Source: Sphaerospermopsis kisseleviana NIES-73 | GTDB taxonomy: Bacteria; Cyanobacteriota; Cyanobacteriia; Cyanobacteriales; Nostocaceae | DNA length: 64,000 nucleotides | Assembly: GCF_002368075.1 (NCBI RefSeq) | Contig: NZ_AP018314.1 | Location: 3,285,522-3,349,521 of the forward strand | Reading direction: 5' to 3' | Part shown: piece by piece, positions 16,561 to 25,426 of the stretch | How the letters are laid out: the number at the start of each line of letters is the position of its first letter | Position numbering within the stretch: the first letter of the stretch is position 1 | Program-made: the position numbers and the translations under genes | Notes under the pieces: generated by a model | Told to the model about the DNA's origin: nothing | The model's database searches: none | The model's input: the letters and a program-made list of their open reading frames with translations, nothing else

Positions 16561-16621
16561 AGAATAAACTTTTGCCTCTTGCCTCTTGCCTTTTGCCTTC
16601 TTACTGTCACCTGTCACCTAA

Positions 16622-17350
16622 TTACTCTTCCCCTGCTTCCAGGATGCGTTGAAATAGATAACCAGTACCTCTAGCAGTAAGTATCAGTTCTGGGTTGCTG
16701 GGGTCATCTTCTAATTTTGCCCGTAACCGGGAAATATGTACATCTACTACGCGAGTATCTACATGGCGTTCTGGTGTGTAACCCCAAACTTCTTGTAAAA
16801 TTTCAGAACGAGAAAAAGCCTCTCCAGAACGACTAACTAATAGTTCTAATAAGCTAAATTCCATGCCGGTTAAGCGGATGCGTTCATCCCCTTTGTAAAC
16901 TTGGCGTTTATTGGTATCTATCCTGATGTTTCCAACATGAATCACTCCAGAACTGGGAATACCACTAGCACCAGTTTTATCTACTCTGCGTAAAACTGAG
17001 CGAATACGCGCTTCTAGTTCTTTGGGAGAAAATGGCTTAACTACGTAGTCATCAGCGCCTAATTCTAGTCCGGTGATCCGATCAGCTACATCACCCAAGG
17101 CTGTTAACATGATGATGGGAACATCGGATTCTTTGCGTAGTTCTTGACAAACACCGTAACCATCTAGCTTTGGCATCATCACATCCAAAACTACCAGGTC
17201 TGGTTCGGATTTGTGAAAAGTTTCTAAGGCTTCTTCTCCATCACCTGCTGTCACTACATCATAGCCAATCATGGAAAGGCGTGTTTCCAAAATCCGCCTA
17301 ATGCTTGCTTCGTCGTCTACTACCAGGATTTTTTCTTTATGACTTTCCAA
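16622..17350 (-). CDS. rpaB: OmpR-family response regulator RpaB
   Basis: The 242-residue protein has a receiver domain (ILVVDDEASIRRIL, phospho-acceptor Asp in LVVLDVMMPK, switch Thr/Lys in MLTALGD and VKPFSPKEL). A winged-helix DNA-binding domain follows (IRLTGMEFSLLELLVSRSGE, VWGYTPERHVDTRVVDVHIS). Length and sequence match RpaB (ycf27 in algal plastids), the essential regulator of high-light and photosystem genes that binds HLR1 sites. It is divergent from radA with a 169-bp shared upstream region. The two downstream genes on the same strand are separated from it by the heptamer array. Confidence 0.93.
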   Translation of the reverse strand: MESHKEKILVVDDEASIRRILETRLSMIGYDVVTAGDGEEALETFHKSEPDLVVLDVMMPKLDGYGVCQELRKESDVPIIMLTALGDVADRITGLELGADDYVVKPFSPKELEARIRSVLRRVDKTGASGIPSSGVIHVGNIRIDTNKRQVYKGDERIRLTGMEFSLLELLVSRSGEAFSRSEILQEVWGYTPERHVDTRVVDVHISRLRAKLEDDPSNPELILTARGTGYLFQRILEAGEE

Positions 17351-17519
17351 GTTTCTTCACGCTCCCTAACTAAATTTTTAACATTATGAATTTTATTACC
17401 ATAATATTAAGATATCATTGCATCAGTTAATCTGAAAAAGCTGTAACTACTACTATTATTTAACTTGAGTTTTTTCTAAAACTTAAACAAAAATTAAGAT
17501 TCTTAAATAAAAATTACCC

Positions 17520-19088
17520 ATGGCAAAGCCCAAAACTATTTTTATATGTAGCAAATGCGGAGCCGAGTTCTCCCAGTGGTTCGGCAAGTGTGCAAATTGT
17601 GACACTTATGATTCTTTAGTGGAAGAGAATGCTACACCTTTTGGAGTAGATATACCCAGTCGGGGGGGAGTAGGGAACTGGCACGCTGCACCAGGGGGAA
17701 TTAAACCCAGCAGCAGTAAACCCGCTAAACCAAGGGCTTCTCTGACTTTCGATCAAATTAGCGATCGCCAAATTGCTCGGTGGGAATCCGGTTATGGCGA
17801 GTTAGATCGGGTACTTGGTGGCGGTGTTGTCCCTGGTTCGATGGTTCTCATCGGTGGTGATCCCGGTATTGGTAAATCTACTCTCTTACTGCAAGTTTCT
17901 AACGAATTATCCCAAAGATACCGTATTCTCTACGTTACTGGTGAGGAATCAGGACAACAGGTAAAATTACGCGCTTCTCGTTTGGGAATGTCTAAACCGA
18001 TCAATGTTGTCACTGAAGAAAATTCGGAGAACGAAGAAGAAGTTACAGATACCGATAAAGTATGTAAAAATACAGAAGAAATTATAGAACATCATACCAT
18101 TGGTTCTGATTTATATGTCTTACCAGAAACGGATTTAGAGGAAATTTTGCGGGAAATTGATTCTCTCAAACCTAATCTGGCGGTGATTGATAGTATACAA
18201 ACTGTGTTCTTCCCAGCTTTGACATCTGCACCCGGTTCAGTAGCGCAGGTGCGGGAATGTACCGCCGCTTTAATGAAGGTGGCAAAACATGAAGATATTA
18301 CAATGTTAATTGTTGGTCACGTTACTAAAGAAGGAACTATCGCAGGACCGAGGGTTTTAGAACATTTAGTAGATACGGTTTTGTATTTTGAAGGCGATCG
18401 CTTTGCTTCCCACAGATTATTAAGAACTGTTAAAAATCGTTTCGGAGCTACCCATGAAATTGGTATATTTGAAATGGTGTCTAATGGATTAAGGGAAGTA
18501 CCCAATCCTTCAGAACTGTTTCTGGGAAACCGCGACGACCCCGCACCCGGTACAGCTATTGTAGTGGCTTGTGAAGGAACAAGACCGATAGTTGTAGAAT
18601 TGCAAGCTTTAGTTAGTCCTACCAGCTACCCTTCACCCCGACGCGCTGGCACGGGGATAGATTATAACCGCTTAGTGCAAATTTTAGCAGTATTAGAAAA
18701 GCGGGTGGGGATACCCATGTCAAAATTAGATTCCTACGTTGCATCTGCGGGGGGTTTGAATGTAGAAGAACCTGCGGTAGACTTAGGGATTGCGATCGCC
18801 ATTGTTGCCAGTTTTCGAGATAGAATAGTTGATCCCGAAACAGTATTAATAGGGGAAGTAGGTTTAGGGGGACAAGTGCGATCGGTTTCCCAAATGGAAC
18901 TGAGGTTAAAAGAAGCAGCAAAACTGGGATTTAAACGAGCGATAATACCCAAAGGTCAAAAGTTTCCTGATTTAAACATAGAAATTTTACAAGTTTCTAA
19001 AGTCATAGATGCCATAATTGCTGCTATTCCTCATCAATCTTTGGAAGATATTGATTTAGAAACAGATGAAAAAGATGAGGATGAATAA
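17520..19088 (+). CDS. radA: DNA repair protein RadA
   Basis: RadA is a RecA-like ATPase that helps branch migration in recombinational repair. The 522-residue protein has the N-terminal zinc finger (ICSKCGAEF...GKCANCD), Walker A GGDPGIGKST, the RadA signature LRTVKNRFG, and a C-terminal Lon-like domain (EPAVDLGIAIAIVASF). Compared with typical RadA (about 450-460 residues) it has an extra acidic stretch at about 163-195 (NEEEVTDTDK) between Walker A and B and an acidic tail. ATG 17520 gives a protein beginning exactly at the zinc finger. Confidence 0.96.
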   Translation: MAKPKTIFICSKCGAEFSQWFGKCANCDTYDSLVEENATPFGVDIPSRGGVGNWHAAPGGIKPSSSKPAKPRASLTFDQISDRQIARWESGYGELDRVLGGGVVPGSMVLIGGDPGIGKSTLLLQVSNELSQRYRILYVTGEESGQQVKLRASRLGMSKPINVVTEENSENEEEVTDTDKVCKNTEEIIEHHTIGSDLYVLPETDLEEILREIDSLKPNLAVIDSIQTVFFPALTSAPGSVAQVRECTAALMKVAKHEDITMLIVGHVTKEGTIAGPRVLEHLVDTVLYFEGDRFASHRLLRTVKNRFGATHEIGIFEMVSNGLREVPNPSELFLGNRDDPAPGTAIVVACEGTRPIVVELQALVSPTSYPSPRRAGTGIDYNRLVQILAVLEKRVGIPMSKLDSYVASAGGLNVEEPAVDLGIAIAIVASFRDRIVDPETVLIGEVGLGGQVRSVSQMELRLKEAAKLGFKRAIIPKGQKFPDLNIEILQVSKVIDAIIAAIPHQSLEDIDLETDEKDEDE

Positions 19089-19210
19089 CAAATATCCGCG
19101 TTCATCTGCGTTTGATGTTTATTCAACGAACCACTCCAGACACAGAGTTTTGATCCCCGCTAAAAATTTTAATTTTTTCCTGTTTTAAGGGAGATCAGAT
19201 TTTTTAACTA

Positions 19211-20086
19211 TCAATCAATAACTAATTTTAAAACTTGATCCCATTCTGGCATTTTTAACCCAAAAGTATCAGAAAATTTTTGATTATCTAACAAAGAAAA
19301 AGCTGGTCTAGATGCAGGTGTAGGATATTCTGGAGTAGTAATAGGAATTAACCGTTTTAATTTACGTTCATTATTGGGAAAATCATCATTAAAAATCGCC
19401 TTCGCAAAACCATACCAGCTAGTTTTTCCACTAGGAGATAAATTATATATTCCTCCTTTATTAGCCAAAAAATCAGTTAGGTTATTTTGACCTTGAGTAA
19501 TAACTTGTGCTGTGATTTCTGCAATCATTCTACTCCAAGTCGGTGCGCCAATTTGATCATCAACTACTTTAATTTCTTCTCTTTCTTTTGCTAATTTTTG
19601 CATCGTTAATAAGAAGTTTTTGCCACGCAAACCATAAACCCAGCTAGTACGGAAAATAATATGATTAACACCGACTGATGTAATTGCTTCCTCACCAGCT
19701 AACTTAGTTTTACCATAGACATTTTGGGGATTTTTGAGTTCATCTTCTTGATAAGGAAGACTGTTATTACCATCAAAAACATAATCAGTAGAATAGTGAA
19801 TTATAGCTGATCCCAAACGTTTAGCTTCTTCAGCTATAATACCAGGTGCAACACCATTAATTGACATTGCTAAATCGGGTTCTGATTCTGCTTTATCCAC
19901 CGCAGTATAAGCAGCAGGATTGACAATTAAATCTGGTTTTATATCCCTAATTGTAGCACTAATTGTATCTGGTTGTGCTAAATCTAATTGATTTCTTCCC
20001 ACAGAAATAACATCACCCATAGTCATTAAAGTACGTTGTAATTCCCAACCCACCTGGCCAGAAACACCAGTTAATAGAATTTTCAT
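19211..20086 (-). CDS. rfbD: dTDP-4-dehydrorhamnose reductase
   Basis: RfbD performs the last step of dTDP-L-rhamnose synthesis, NAD(P)H-dependent reduction of dTDP-4-dehydrorhamnose. The 291-residue SDR protein has the nucleotide-binding GVSGQVG, YSTDYVFDG and the catalytic YGKTK motif (about residues 129-133). Its ATG overlaps the rfbC stop (ATGA, 20083-20086), showing coupling. It is the last gene of the minus-strand rfbB-A-C-D cluster. Confidence 0.95.
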   Translation of the reverse strand: MKILLTGVSGQVGWELQRTLMTMGDVISVGRNQLDLAQPDTISATIRDIKPDLIVNPAAYTAVDKAESEPDLAMSINGVAPGIIAEEAKRLGSAIIHYSTDYVFDGNNSLPYQEDELKNPQNVYGKTKLAGEEAITSVGVNHIIFRTSWVYGLRGKNFLLTMQKLAKEREEIKVVDDQIGAPTWSRMIAEITAQVITQGQNNLTDFLANKGGIYNLSPSGKTSWYGFAKAIFNDDFPNNERKLKRLIPITTPEYPTPASRPAFSLLDNQKFSDTFGLKMPEWDQVLKLVID

Positions 20087-20631
20087 TGATAAACCTCCGC
20101 TTCTGAAAATAACTTACCTACTTTATCCTTAGTAGAAATAATTGGTTCATCTTCAATCGGCCAAGCAATAGCTAAATCAGGATCATTCCATAAAATAGTG
20201 CGGTCATATTCTGGTGCATAATAATCAGTGGTTTTATACAAAAATTCCGCATATTCAGAAAGCACCAAAAAACCATGAGCAAAACCCGGTGGTATCCACA
20301 ATTGATGTTTATTTTCTGCTGATAAATGCACACCTACCCATTGACTAAAAGTAGGAGAACTTTTTCGCAAATCAACAGCAACATCAAAAACTTCACCAAC
20401 TACAACTCTGACTAATTTTCCTTGTGGTTGTTGAATTTGATAATGCAACCCGCGTAACACATTTTTCACTGAACGCGAATGATTATCTTGAACAAAATGA
20501 GGTAATATTCCGGTTTTGTCTAAAAAAACTCTTTCATTAAAACTTTCATAAAAAAACCCCCTTTCATCTCCAAAAACTTTAGGTTCAATTAATAGCACAT
20601 CAGGAATTTCTATATTTATAATCTTCATCAA
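20083..20631 (-). CDS. rfbC: dTDP-4-dehydrorhamnose 3,5-epimerase
   Basis: RfbC epimerises dTDP-4-keto-6-deoxyglucose at C3 and C5. The 182-residue cupin shows DERGFFYESFN, HFVQDNHSRS, LRGLHYQ and the conserved WIPPGFAHGFLVLSE, all standard for the family. Two ATGs (20631, 20628) are adjacent, and a GAGAA-type purine stretch lies upstream. The gene is coupled to rfbD by a 4-base overlap and lies 112 bp downstream of rfbA, with a diverged GACTTCT palindrome in that gap. Confidence 0.95.
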   Translation of the reverse strand: MMKIINIEIPDVLLIEPKVFGDERGFFYESFNERVFLDKTGILPHFVQDNHSRSVKNVLRGLHYQIQQPQGKLVRVVVGEVFDVAVDLRKSSPTFSQWVGVHLSAENKHQLWIPPGFAHGFLVLSEYAEFLYKTTDYYAPEYDRTILWNDPDLAIAWPIEDEPIISTKDKVGKLFSEAEVYQ

Positions 20632-20743
20632 ATTCTCCTTTGCTCTAGGTTTAATTATAGATCACCGACTTCTTTTATTGATTGTGTACAAAAATTATAA
20701 ATTGATCTTAGAAGTCGAGGACATAATTTTTTTATATCATTTC

Positions 20744-21625
20744 TCAATTAAAAGTAATTTCATCTTCTAAAATTCGTCTTAAATAAAGACCATAACTACT
20801 TTTACCCATAGACTCAACCAAATAACTAAGTTGTTGAGTATCAATATATCCTTGATAATAGGCAATTTCTTCAATACAAGCTATTTTCAATCCCTGTCTT
20901 TGTTCTAAAGTTTGGATAAAATTACTAGCTTGATGTAAAGATTCATGTGTACCCGTATCTAACCAAGCATATCCTCTTCCTAAAATTTCTACCTTTAATT
21001 GATCTTGCTTTAAATAAGCTAAATTCACATCAGTAATTTCTAGTTCACCCCGTGCAGAAGGTTTCAAACTAGCAGCTATTTCTGTAACTTGGGAATCATA
21101 AAAATAAATTCCCGGTACTGCATATTTTGATTTAGGACTTTTTGGTTTTTCTTCAATACTAATTGCTTTACCTGTACTATCAAATTCAATCACACCATAA
21201 CTTTCAGGGTGAGTGACTTTATAACCAAAAACTAAACCTCCATTTTGCAATTGAGCAGCACGGGTTAAAACTTCTGTGAAACCATGACCATAAAAAATAT
21301 TATCTCCTAAAATTAAACATACTGAATCATTTTTGATAAAATCTTTTCCCAAAATAAAAGCTTGTGCTAAACCTTCTGGTTTTGGTTGTTCTACATAACT
21401 AAACTTTAAACCCCATTGACTACCATCTTTTAGCAATCTTTGAAAAAGAGGTAAATCTGTGGGTGTGGAAATAATCAAAATTTCTCTAATTCCCGCTAAC
21501 ATCAACACTGATAAAGGATAGTAAATCATCGGTTTGTCATAAACAGACATTAATTGTTTACTCACAACTTGTGTTAATGGATAAAGTCTTGTACCCGAAC
21601 CACCTGCGAGAATAATACCCTTCAT
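20744..21625 (-). CDS. rfbA: Glucose-1-phosphate thymidylyltransferase
   Basis: RfbA joins dTTP and glucose-1-phosphate to start dTDP-rhamnose synthesis for surface polysaccharides. The 293-residue protein begins [18 protein letters not shown] (nucleotide-binding loop) and contains [37 protein letters not shown] and the LDTGTHESL motif. Length matches the family. It lies between rfbB and rfbC on the minus strand. Confidence 0.96.
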   Translation of the reverse strand: MKGIILAGGSGTRLYPLTQVVSKQLMSVYDKPMIYYPLSVLMLAGIREILIISTPTDLPLFQRLLKDGSQWGLKFSYVEQPKPEGLAQAFILGKDFIKNDSVCLILGDNIFYGHGFTEVLTRAAQLQNGGLVFGYKVTHPESYGVIEFDSTGKAISIEEKPKSPKSKYAVPGIYFYDSQVTEIAASLKPSARGELEITDVNLAYLKQDQLKVEILGRGYAWLDTGTHESLHQASNFIQTLEQRQGLKIACIEEIAYYQGYIDTQQLSYLVESMGKSSYGLYLRRILEDEITFN

Positions 21626-21689
21626 TTTACCATCCTTATACAGCGAATTAATTATTACTAAATAAATCCTAAATAAATCCTAAATAAAT

Positions 21690-21745
21690 CCAGGACTTAC
21701 GCAAAATAAAACGGAAGTGGGGGGAATTCATGAATTACCCCTACT
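21690..21745. repeat. Dispersed AGGACTTACGC + palindrome repeat
   Basis: CAGGACTTACGCAAAAT is followed by GGGGAATTCATGAATTACCCC. The same composite occurs near 6148-6201, and the AGGACTTACGCAA end also forms the termini of the element inserted in vapC at 60931-61054. It lies between rfbA and rfbB. Confidence 0.7.
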
Positions 21746-21748
21746 CCT

Positions 21749-22837
21749 TTAACGACTTTCGTAATTTTTCTGAATCCAGTTTTTATATTCTCCTGTAAAA
21801 ATAGATTCTACCCAAGCAGAATTATCAAGATACCATTGCACAGTTTTTAACAAACCACTATCAAAATTTTCCTTGGGTTGCCATCCTAATTCTTTGGTGA
21901 TTTTACTACAATCAATAGCATAGCGGCGATCATGTCCAGGACGATCTTTAATAAAGGTAATTAAAGATGAATATTGAAAATTCTCTTTGGGTGCTAACGT
22001 ATCCAAAATTTCACAAATTTTATTCACAACTACTAAGTTAGTTTGTTCATTCAATCCCCCAACATTATAACTTTCGCCAATTTTACCTTCCTTTAAAACC
22101 AGATAAATAGCATCACAATGATCACTTACATATAACCAATCCCTAATATTTTGACCGTCACCATAGATAGGTAATGGTTTACCATTTACAGCATTGAGAA
22201 TCATTAGAGGAATCAGTTTTTCAGGAAACTGTAACGGTCCATAATTATTAGAACAATTAGTAGTTAAAGTAGGTAAATTATAGGTGTGATAGTAGGATCT
22301 AACTAAATGATCTGCACTAGCTTTAGAAGCTGCATAAGGGCTATTTGGTGCATAAGGTGTATCTTCTCTAAAAGCTGGATCTTCTGGATTTAAAGAACCA
22401 TAAACTTCATCGGTAGATATATGCAAAAATCGGAATTTTTCTTGTTTTTCTGATTTGAGTTTTTGCCAATAAACTTTACTTGCTTCTAATAAATGAAACG
22501 TTCCTAATACATTAGTTTGGATAAAGTTAATGGGAGTGAGAATTGAACGATCTACATGAGTTTCTGCCGCAAAGTTAATTACTGCATCTGGTTGATATTT
22601 TTCTAACAAATAACTGACTAATTCAAAATTACCAATATCTCCTTGAATAAAAGCATAATTGGGATCATCTTGTAATTCAGCTAAATTTTGTAGATTACTA
22701 GCATAAGTAAGTTTATCTAAATTAATGATATTAGCCCACTGATTTTTTCTAGATTGGAGAACAAAGTTAGCCCCTATAAATCCTGCACCACCTGTAACTA
22801 ATAAAGTTGGCAGATCATTTTTTGGTACGTTTGACAT
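21749..22837 (-). CDS. rfbB: dTDP-glucose 4,6-dehydratase
   Basis: RfbB converts dTDP-glucose to dTDP-4-keto-6-deoxyglucose. The 362-residue extended SDR has TGGAGFIGANF (NAD binding), HISTDEVYG, the catalytic YAASKASADH, and NCSNNYGPLQFPEKLIP. It is the first gene of the rfb cluster. The 123-bp space to rfbA contains a one-ended copy of the AGGACTTACG / GAATTCATGAATTACCCC repeat. Confidence 0.96.
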   Translation of the reverse strand: MSNVPKNDLPTLLVTGGAGFIGANFVLQSRKNQWANIINLDKLTYASNLQNLAELQDDPNYAFIQGDIGNFELVSYLLEKYQPDAVINFAAETHVDRSILTPINFIQTNVLGTFHLLEASKVYWQKLKSEKQEKFRFLHISTDEVYGSLNPEDPAFREDTPYAPNSPYAASKASADHLVRSYYHTYNLPTLTTNCSNNYGPLQFPEKLIPLMILNAVNGKPLPIYGDGQNIRDWLYVSDHCDAIYLVLKEGKIGESYNVGGLNEQTNLVVVNKICEILDTLAPKENFQYSSLITFIKDRPGHDRRYAIDCSKITKELGWQPKENFDSGLLKTVQWYLDNSAWVESIFTGEYKNWIQKNYESR

Positions 22838-23196
22838 ATAAACAGATTTTTCCTATGTGTTATTGTTTGATTTTTAGTGGAAATGTGGTAATTTCAATTG
22901 TTGGAATGTCACGGCTAATCATCGGATTACAGCTATTTTCAGGTAAATAAACCACATTTTGATTTAGGTTTCGCGTCAACAATGTAGGGGCGTTCGCGAA
23001 GCGTGCTGGAAGCATCAGCATTCGGACAATTAATTATCGGTTTTTACCTAAGACTATCATCCGAATGCTTCGCCCTTACTGTGGTCTAAAGACATGAAAA
23101 CTGCTGTAAAAACCAGAGATATGAGGTAGATAATTAAACAATATCTTACACTAAAGAAGAGAAAAACTTAATATTGAGTATAGAAATTAACTAATA
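22838..23196. repeat. Intergenic region with an inverted-repeat element
   Basis: No gene is seen. A palindromic element lies at 22984-23079: its right arm is CCGAATGCTTCGCCCTTAC and its left arm is GTAGGGGCG...AGCATTCGG with about 17-20 extra bases inserted. The family also occurs at 47179-47251 and 52959-53030. The remainder should include promoters for the divergent rfbB and membrane-protein genes. Confidence 0.65.
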
Positions 23197-24627
23197 ATGA
23201 ATAAATTAAAACCTCGAAAACAAGCTAATCTATGGTTGGAAAAGTTAATGGCGATCGCAGCCAGTCTTAACTTAGGGTTAGTAGTGTTTGATTTGAGTTA
23301 CGTACCTTGGCGGGATTTCTATTTTCGCCAACTTCCCCAAATCACCCAGATTTATGACCCGATTAAAGGTATTGAACCCCATCGAGACACGAAAAATTAT
23401 CTAGAAACAGTAGCAGCTTTAGAAGCACAAGTTAGCCAAACCGGTTTAAACTCCCCTCAAGTAAAAACCAAGTTAGCAGAAATCAGCCGTCTCAGCAACG
23501 AGATGATTGATAGTAATCCCTTTGCAGGTGCGGGTAAAAGTGGAACTCTGGAAAAAATTAAAAACCGGATGCGGGAACACATCGGTCAAGAATCAGCCAA
23601 ACGCGCCTTTGCTACTTTTTGGAGTGTGGAATATTTATCTAAACGGGGTTGGATACAAGAAATTAATTTTTTTAACCAGCAAATTCGTCCAGGCATTGCC
23701 TCTAATTATTATCGCCAAATAGGCGAAAATGGCGAATTTATAGATGATTTTTGGTTAATTGATTTACCGTTTGTCGTGATATTTGGCTTAGAATTGCTAT
23801 TACGTACTTTTTATATAGAACGTCAAAATCGCCATTTAAGCTGGTTAGAAGCGATTTTATGGCGTTGGTATGACCTATTTTTAGTAATTCCCTTTTGGCG
23901 TTGGTTGCGAGTTTTGCCAGTATTAGTTCGTCTAGATCAAGCCGGGTTAATTGATCTACATTTAGTGAGAAGGCAAATTCACCAAGGTATAGTAGCCAAT
24001 TTTGCCGAAGAAATCACAGAAATTGTGGTAGTGCGGGTAATTAACCAAATGCAGGTTTCAATACAGCGCGGTGATATTACTAGGTGGTTATTACAACCGG
24101 AAAAAGAGCGTGCCTACATTGATATTAATAATATTAACGAATTAGAAGCACTTTCAGGACTGTTAATACAAACCATCGTTACTCAAGTCTTACCAAAAAT
24201 ACAACCAGAAATGAATGCCATTTTGCGGCACAATATCGAACTTGCTTTTAGGCAAGTACCTGTTTATCGTAACCTGCTCATGCTGCCAGGAGTAGGACAG
24301 GCACAAAATCAGCTAAGTGAACAATTGGCCAATCAAATCACCACAAACCTATATCTTGCCTTGGTTAGCGCCTTTAAAGATCCAGTGGCAGCCCAACTTT
24401 CTAGTCAGTTAGTGGAAAAATTTAATACGGTTTTAGGTGCAGAAATTCAGGAAAAACACGTAATTTCAGAAATTCAAAGTTTGCTCAATGACTTTTTAGA
24501 AGAAGTGAAAATTAATTATGTTCAACGTCTATCCCAAGAAGATATTGAGCAAATTATCGAACAAACAAGAAGGATGCGATCGCAAGCTACTGTTCCCACA
24601 GTTATTGATAAAAGCTTTGGAGCGTAA
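23197..24627 (+). CDS. Membrane protein with voltage-sensor-like segment, unknown function
   Basis: The protein has 476 residues. There is a hydrophobic segment at about 14-40, a soluble region, then DLPFVVIFGLELLLRTFYI (about 190-208), WYDLFLVIPFWRWLRV (about 225-241) and RVLPVLVRLDQAGL. The order of an acidic residue in a helix (E-LLLR), an Asp-containing helix ending in Pro, and an Arg-spaced helix recalls S2-S3-S4 of voltage-sensor domains, but no pore/selectivity filter is seen. The C-terminal 220 residues are soluble and helical, without recognised motifs. The gene precedes the rimP-nusA cluster. The voltage-sensor idea is inference. Confidence 0.7.
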   Translation: MNKLKPRKQANLWLEKLMAIAASLNLGLVVFDLSYVPWRDFYFRQLPQITQIYDPIKGIEPHRDTKNYLETVAALEAQVSQTGLNSPQVKTKLAEISRLSNEMIDSNPFAGAGKSGTLEKIKNRMREHIGQESAKRAFATFWSVEYLSKRGWIQEINFFNQQIRPGIASNYYRQIGENGEFIDDFWLIDLPFVVIFGLELLLRTFYIERQNRHLSWLEAILWRWYDLFLVIPFWRWLRVLPVLVRLDQAGLIDLHLVRRQIHQGIVANFAEEITEIVVVRVINQMQVSIQRGDITRWLLQPEKERAYIDINNINELEALSGLLIQTIVTQVLPKIQPEMNAILRHNIELAFRQVPVYRNLLMLPGVGQAQNQLSEQLANQITTNLYLALVSAFKDPVAAQLSSQLVEKFNTVLGAEIQEKHVISEIQSLLNDFLEEVKINYVQRLSQEDIEQIIEQTRRMRSQATVPTVIDKSFGA

Positions 24628-24741
24628 AAATGTATATGTTTTGAGTGCATGGGTGTATAGGTAAATTAATAACCCAATTACCAATCACCAGTCACCAATC
24701 ACTAATGACTAACGAAAAAAATACGCTACACTCATGTTAGG

Positions 24742-24821
24742 GGCGAACCAATACAGGTTCGTCACAAGACTTCTTGGAAGATATCCCTATCGCCGGAAGT
24801 GGGTAGAAGCCCACTTTTTTT
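24742..24821 (+). promoter_or_regulatory. rimP-nusA leader with terminator-like hairpin
   Basis: A hairpin GCGAACC/GGTTCGT (about 24742-24762) is followed by AAGTGGG-loop-CCCACTT and a run of T (24797-24821). The second looks like an intrinsic terminator just 14 bases before the rimP ATG (24835). Such an attenuator fits autoregulation of the nusA operon by the transcription factor NusA, known in other bacteria. It would also end transcripts from upstream. Confidence 0.6.
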
Positions 24822-24834
24822 ATTGAATTTTCCC

Positions 24835-25296
24835 ATGACTCATCCTTTAGTTCCACAAATTATTGAATTGGCGAAACCAGTAGCAGAAGAACTGGGTTTG
24901 GAAGTAGTTGGCATAGTTTTTCATACCAACCAACGTCCACCAGTTTTGCGGGTAGATATCCGTAACCCTCAACAGGATACTGGTTTAGACGATTGCGAAC
25001 GAATGAGCCGTGCTTTAGAAGCCTCCTTAGACGCGACAGAGATGATTCCAGATGCTTACGTATTGGAAGTCTCCAGTCCTGGAATTTCCCGACAATTGAA
25101 CACAGACAGGGAGTTTATTTCCTTTAAAGGATTTCCCGTGGTGATCTCCACTTCTGAACCCTACGAAGGAAAACAAGAGTGGATTGGTAACTTGATGCGC
25201 CGGGATGAAACAAAAATTTACTTAAACCAAAAAGGTCGTGTAGTACAGATACCCCGTTCCCTCGTTACCAGGGTGCAACTCGATGAGGGCAGTTAA
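24835..25296 (+). CDS. rimP: Ribosome maturation factor RimP
   Basis: RimP helps late assembly of the 30S ribosomal subunit. The 153-residue protein from ATG 24835 begins [20 protein letters not shown] and contains LRVDIRNP, the conserved [15 protein letters not shown] and [18 protein letters not shown]. An upstream in-frame ATG at 24799 would place the start within the terminator-like hairpin, so 24835 is preferred. It is the first gene of rimP-nusA-ylxR-infB, the classical order. Confidence 0.95.
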   Translation: MTHPLVPQIIELAKPVAEELGLEVVGIVFHTNQRPPVLRVDIRNPQQDTGLDDCERMSRALEASLDATEMIPDAYVLEVSSPGISRQLNTDREFISFKGFPVVISTSEPYEGKQEWIGNLMRRDETKIYLNQKGRVVQIPRSLVTRVQLDEGS

Positions 25297-25426
25297 CTAA
25301 AATTGAGATTTTAGATGCAGGGTTTTAGATTCAGGGTTTTAGATACAAATCTAAAATCCCAGATTTAAAATACAAAAAATTGCTGGTTGCTGACATAAAA
25401 ATTTAAAAATTAAGGAGATGTTGCTT

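Noticed and set aside
16381-16617. Minus-strand open frames translating to NYQLPIT-type repeats
   Set aside because: They are produced by the 7-base tandem array, which stays open in several frames; there is no start context and no protein-like composition.
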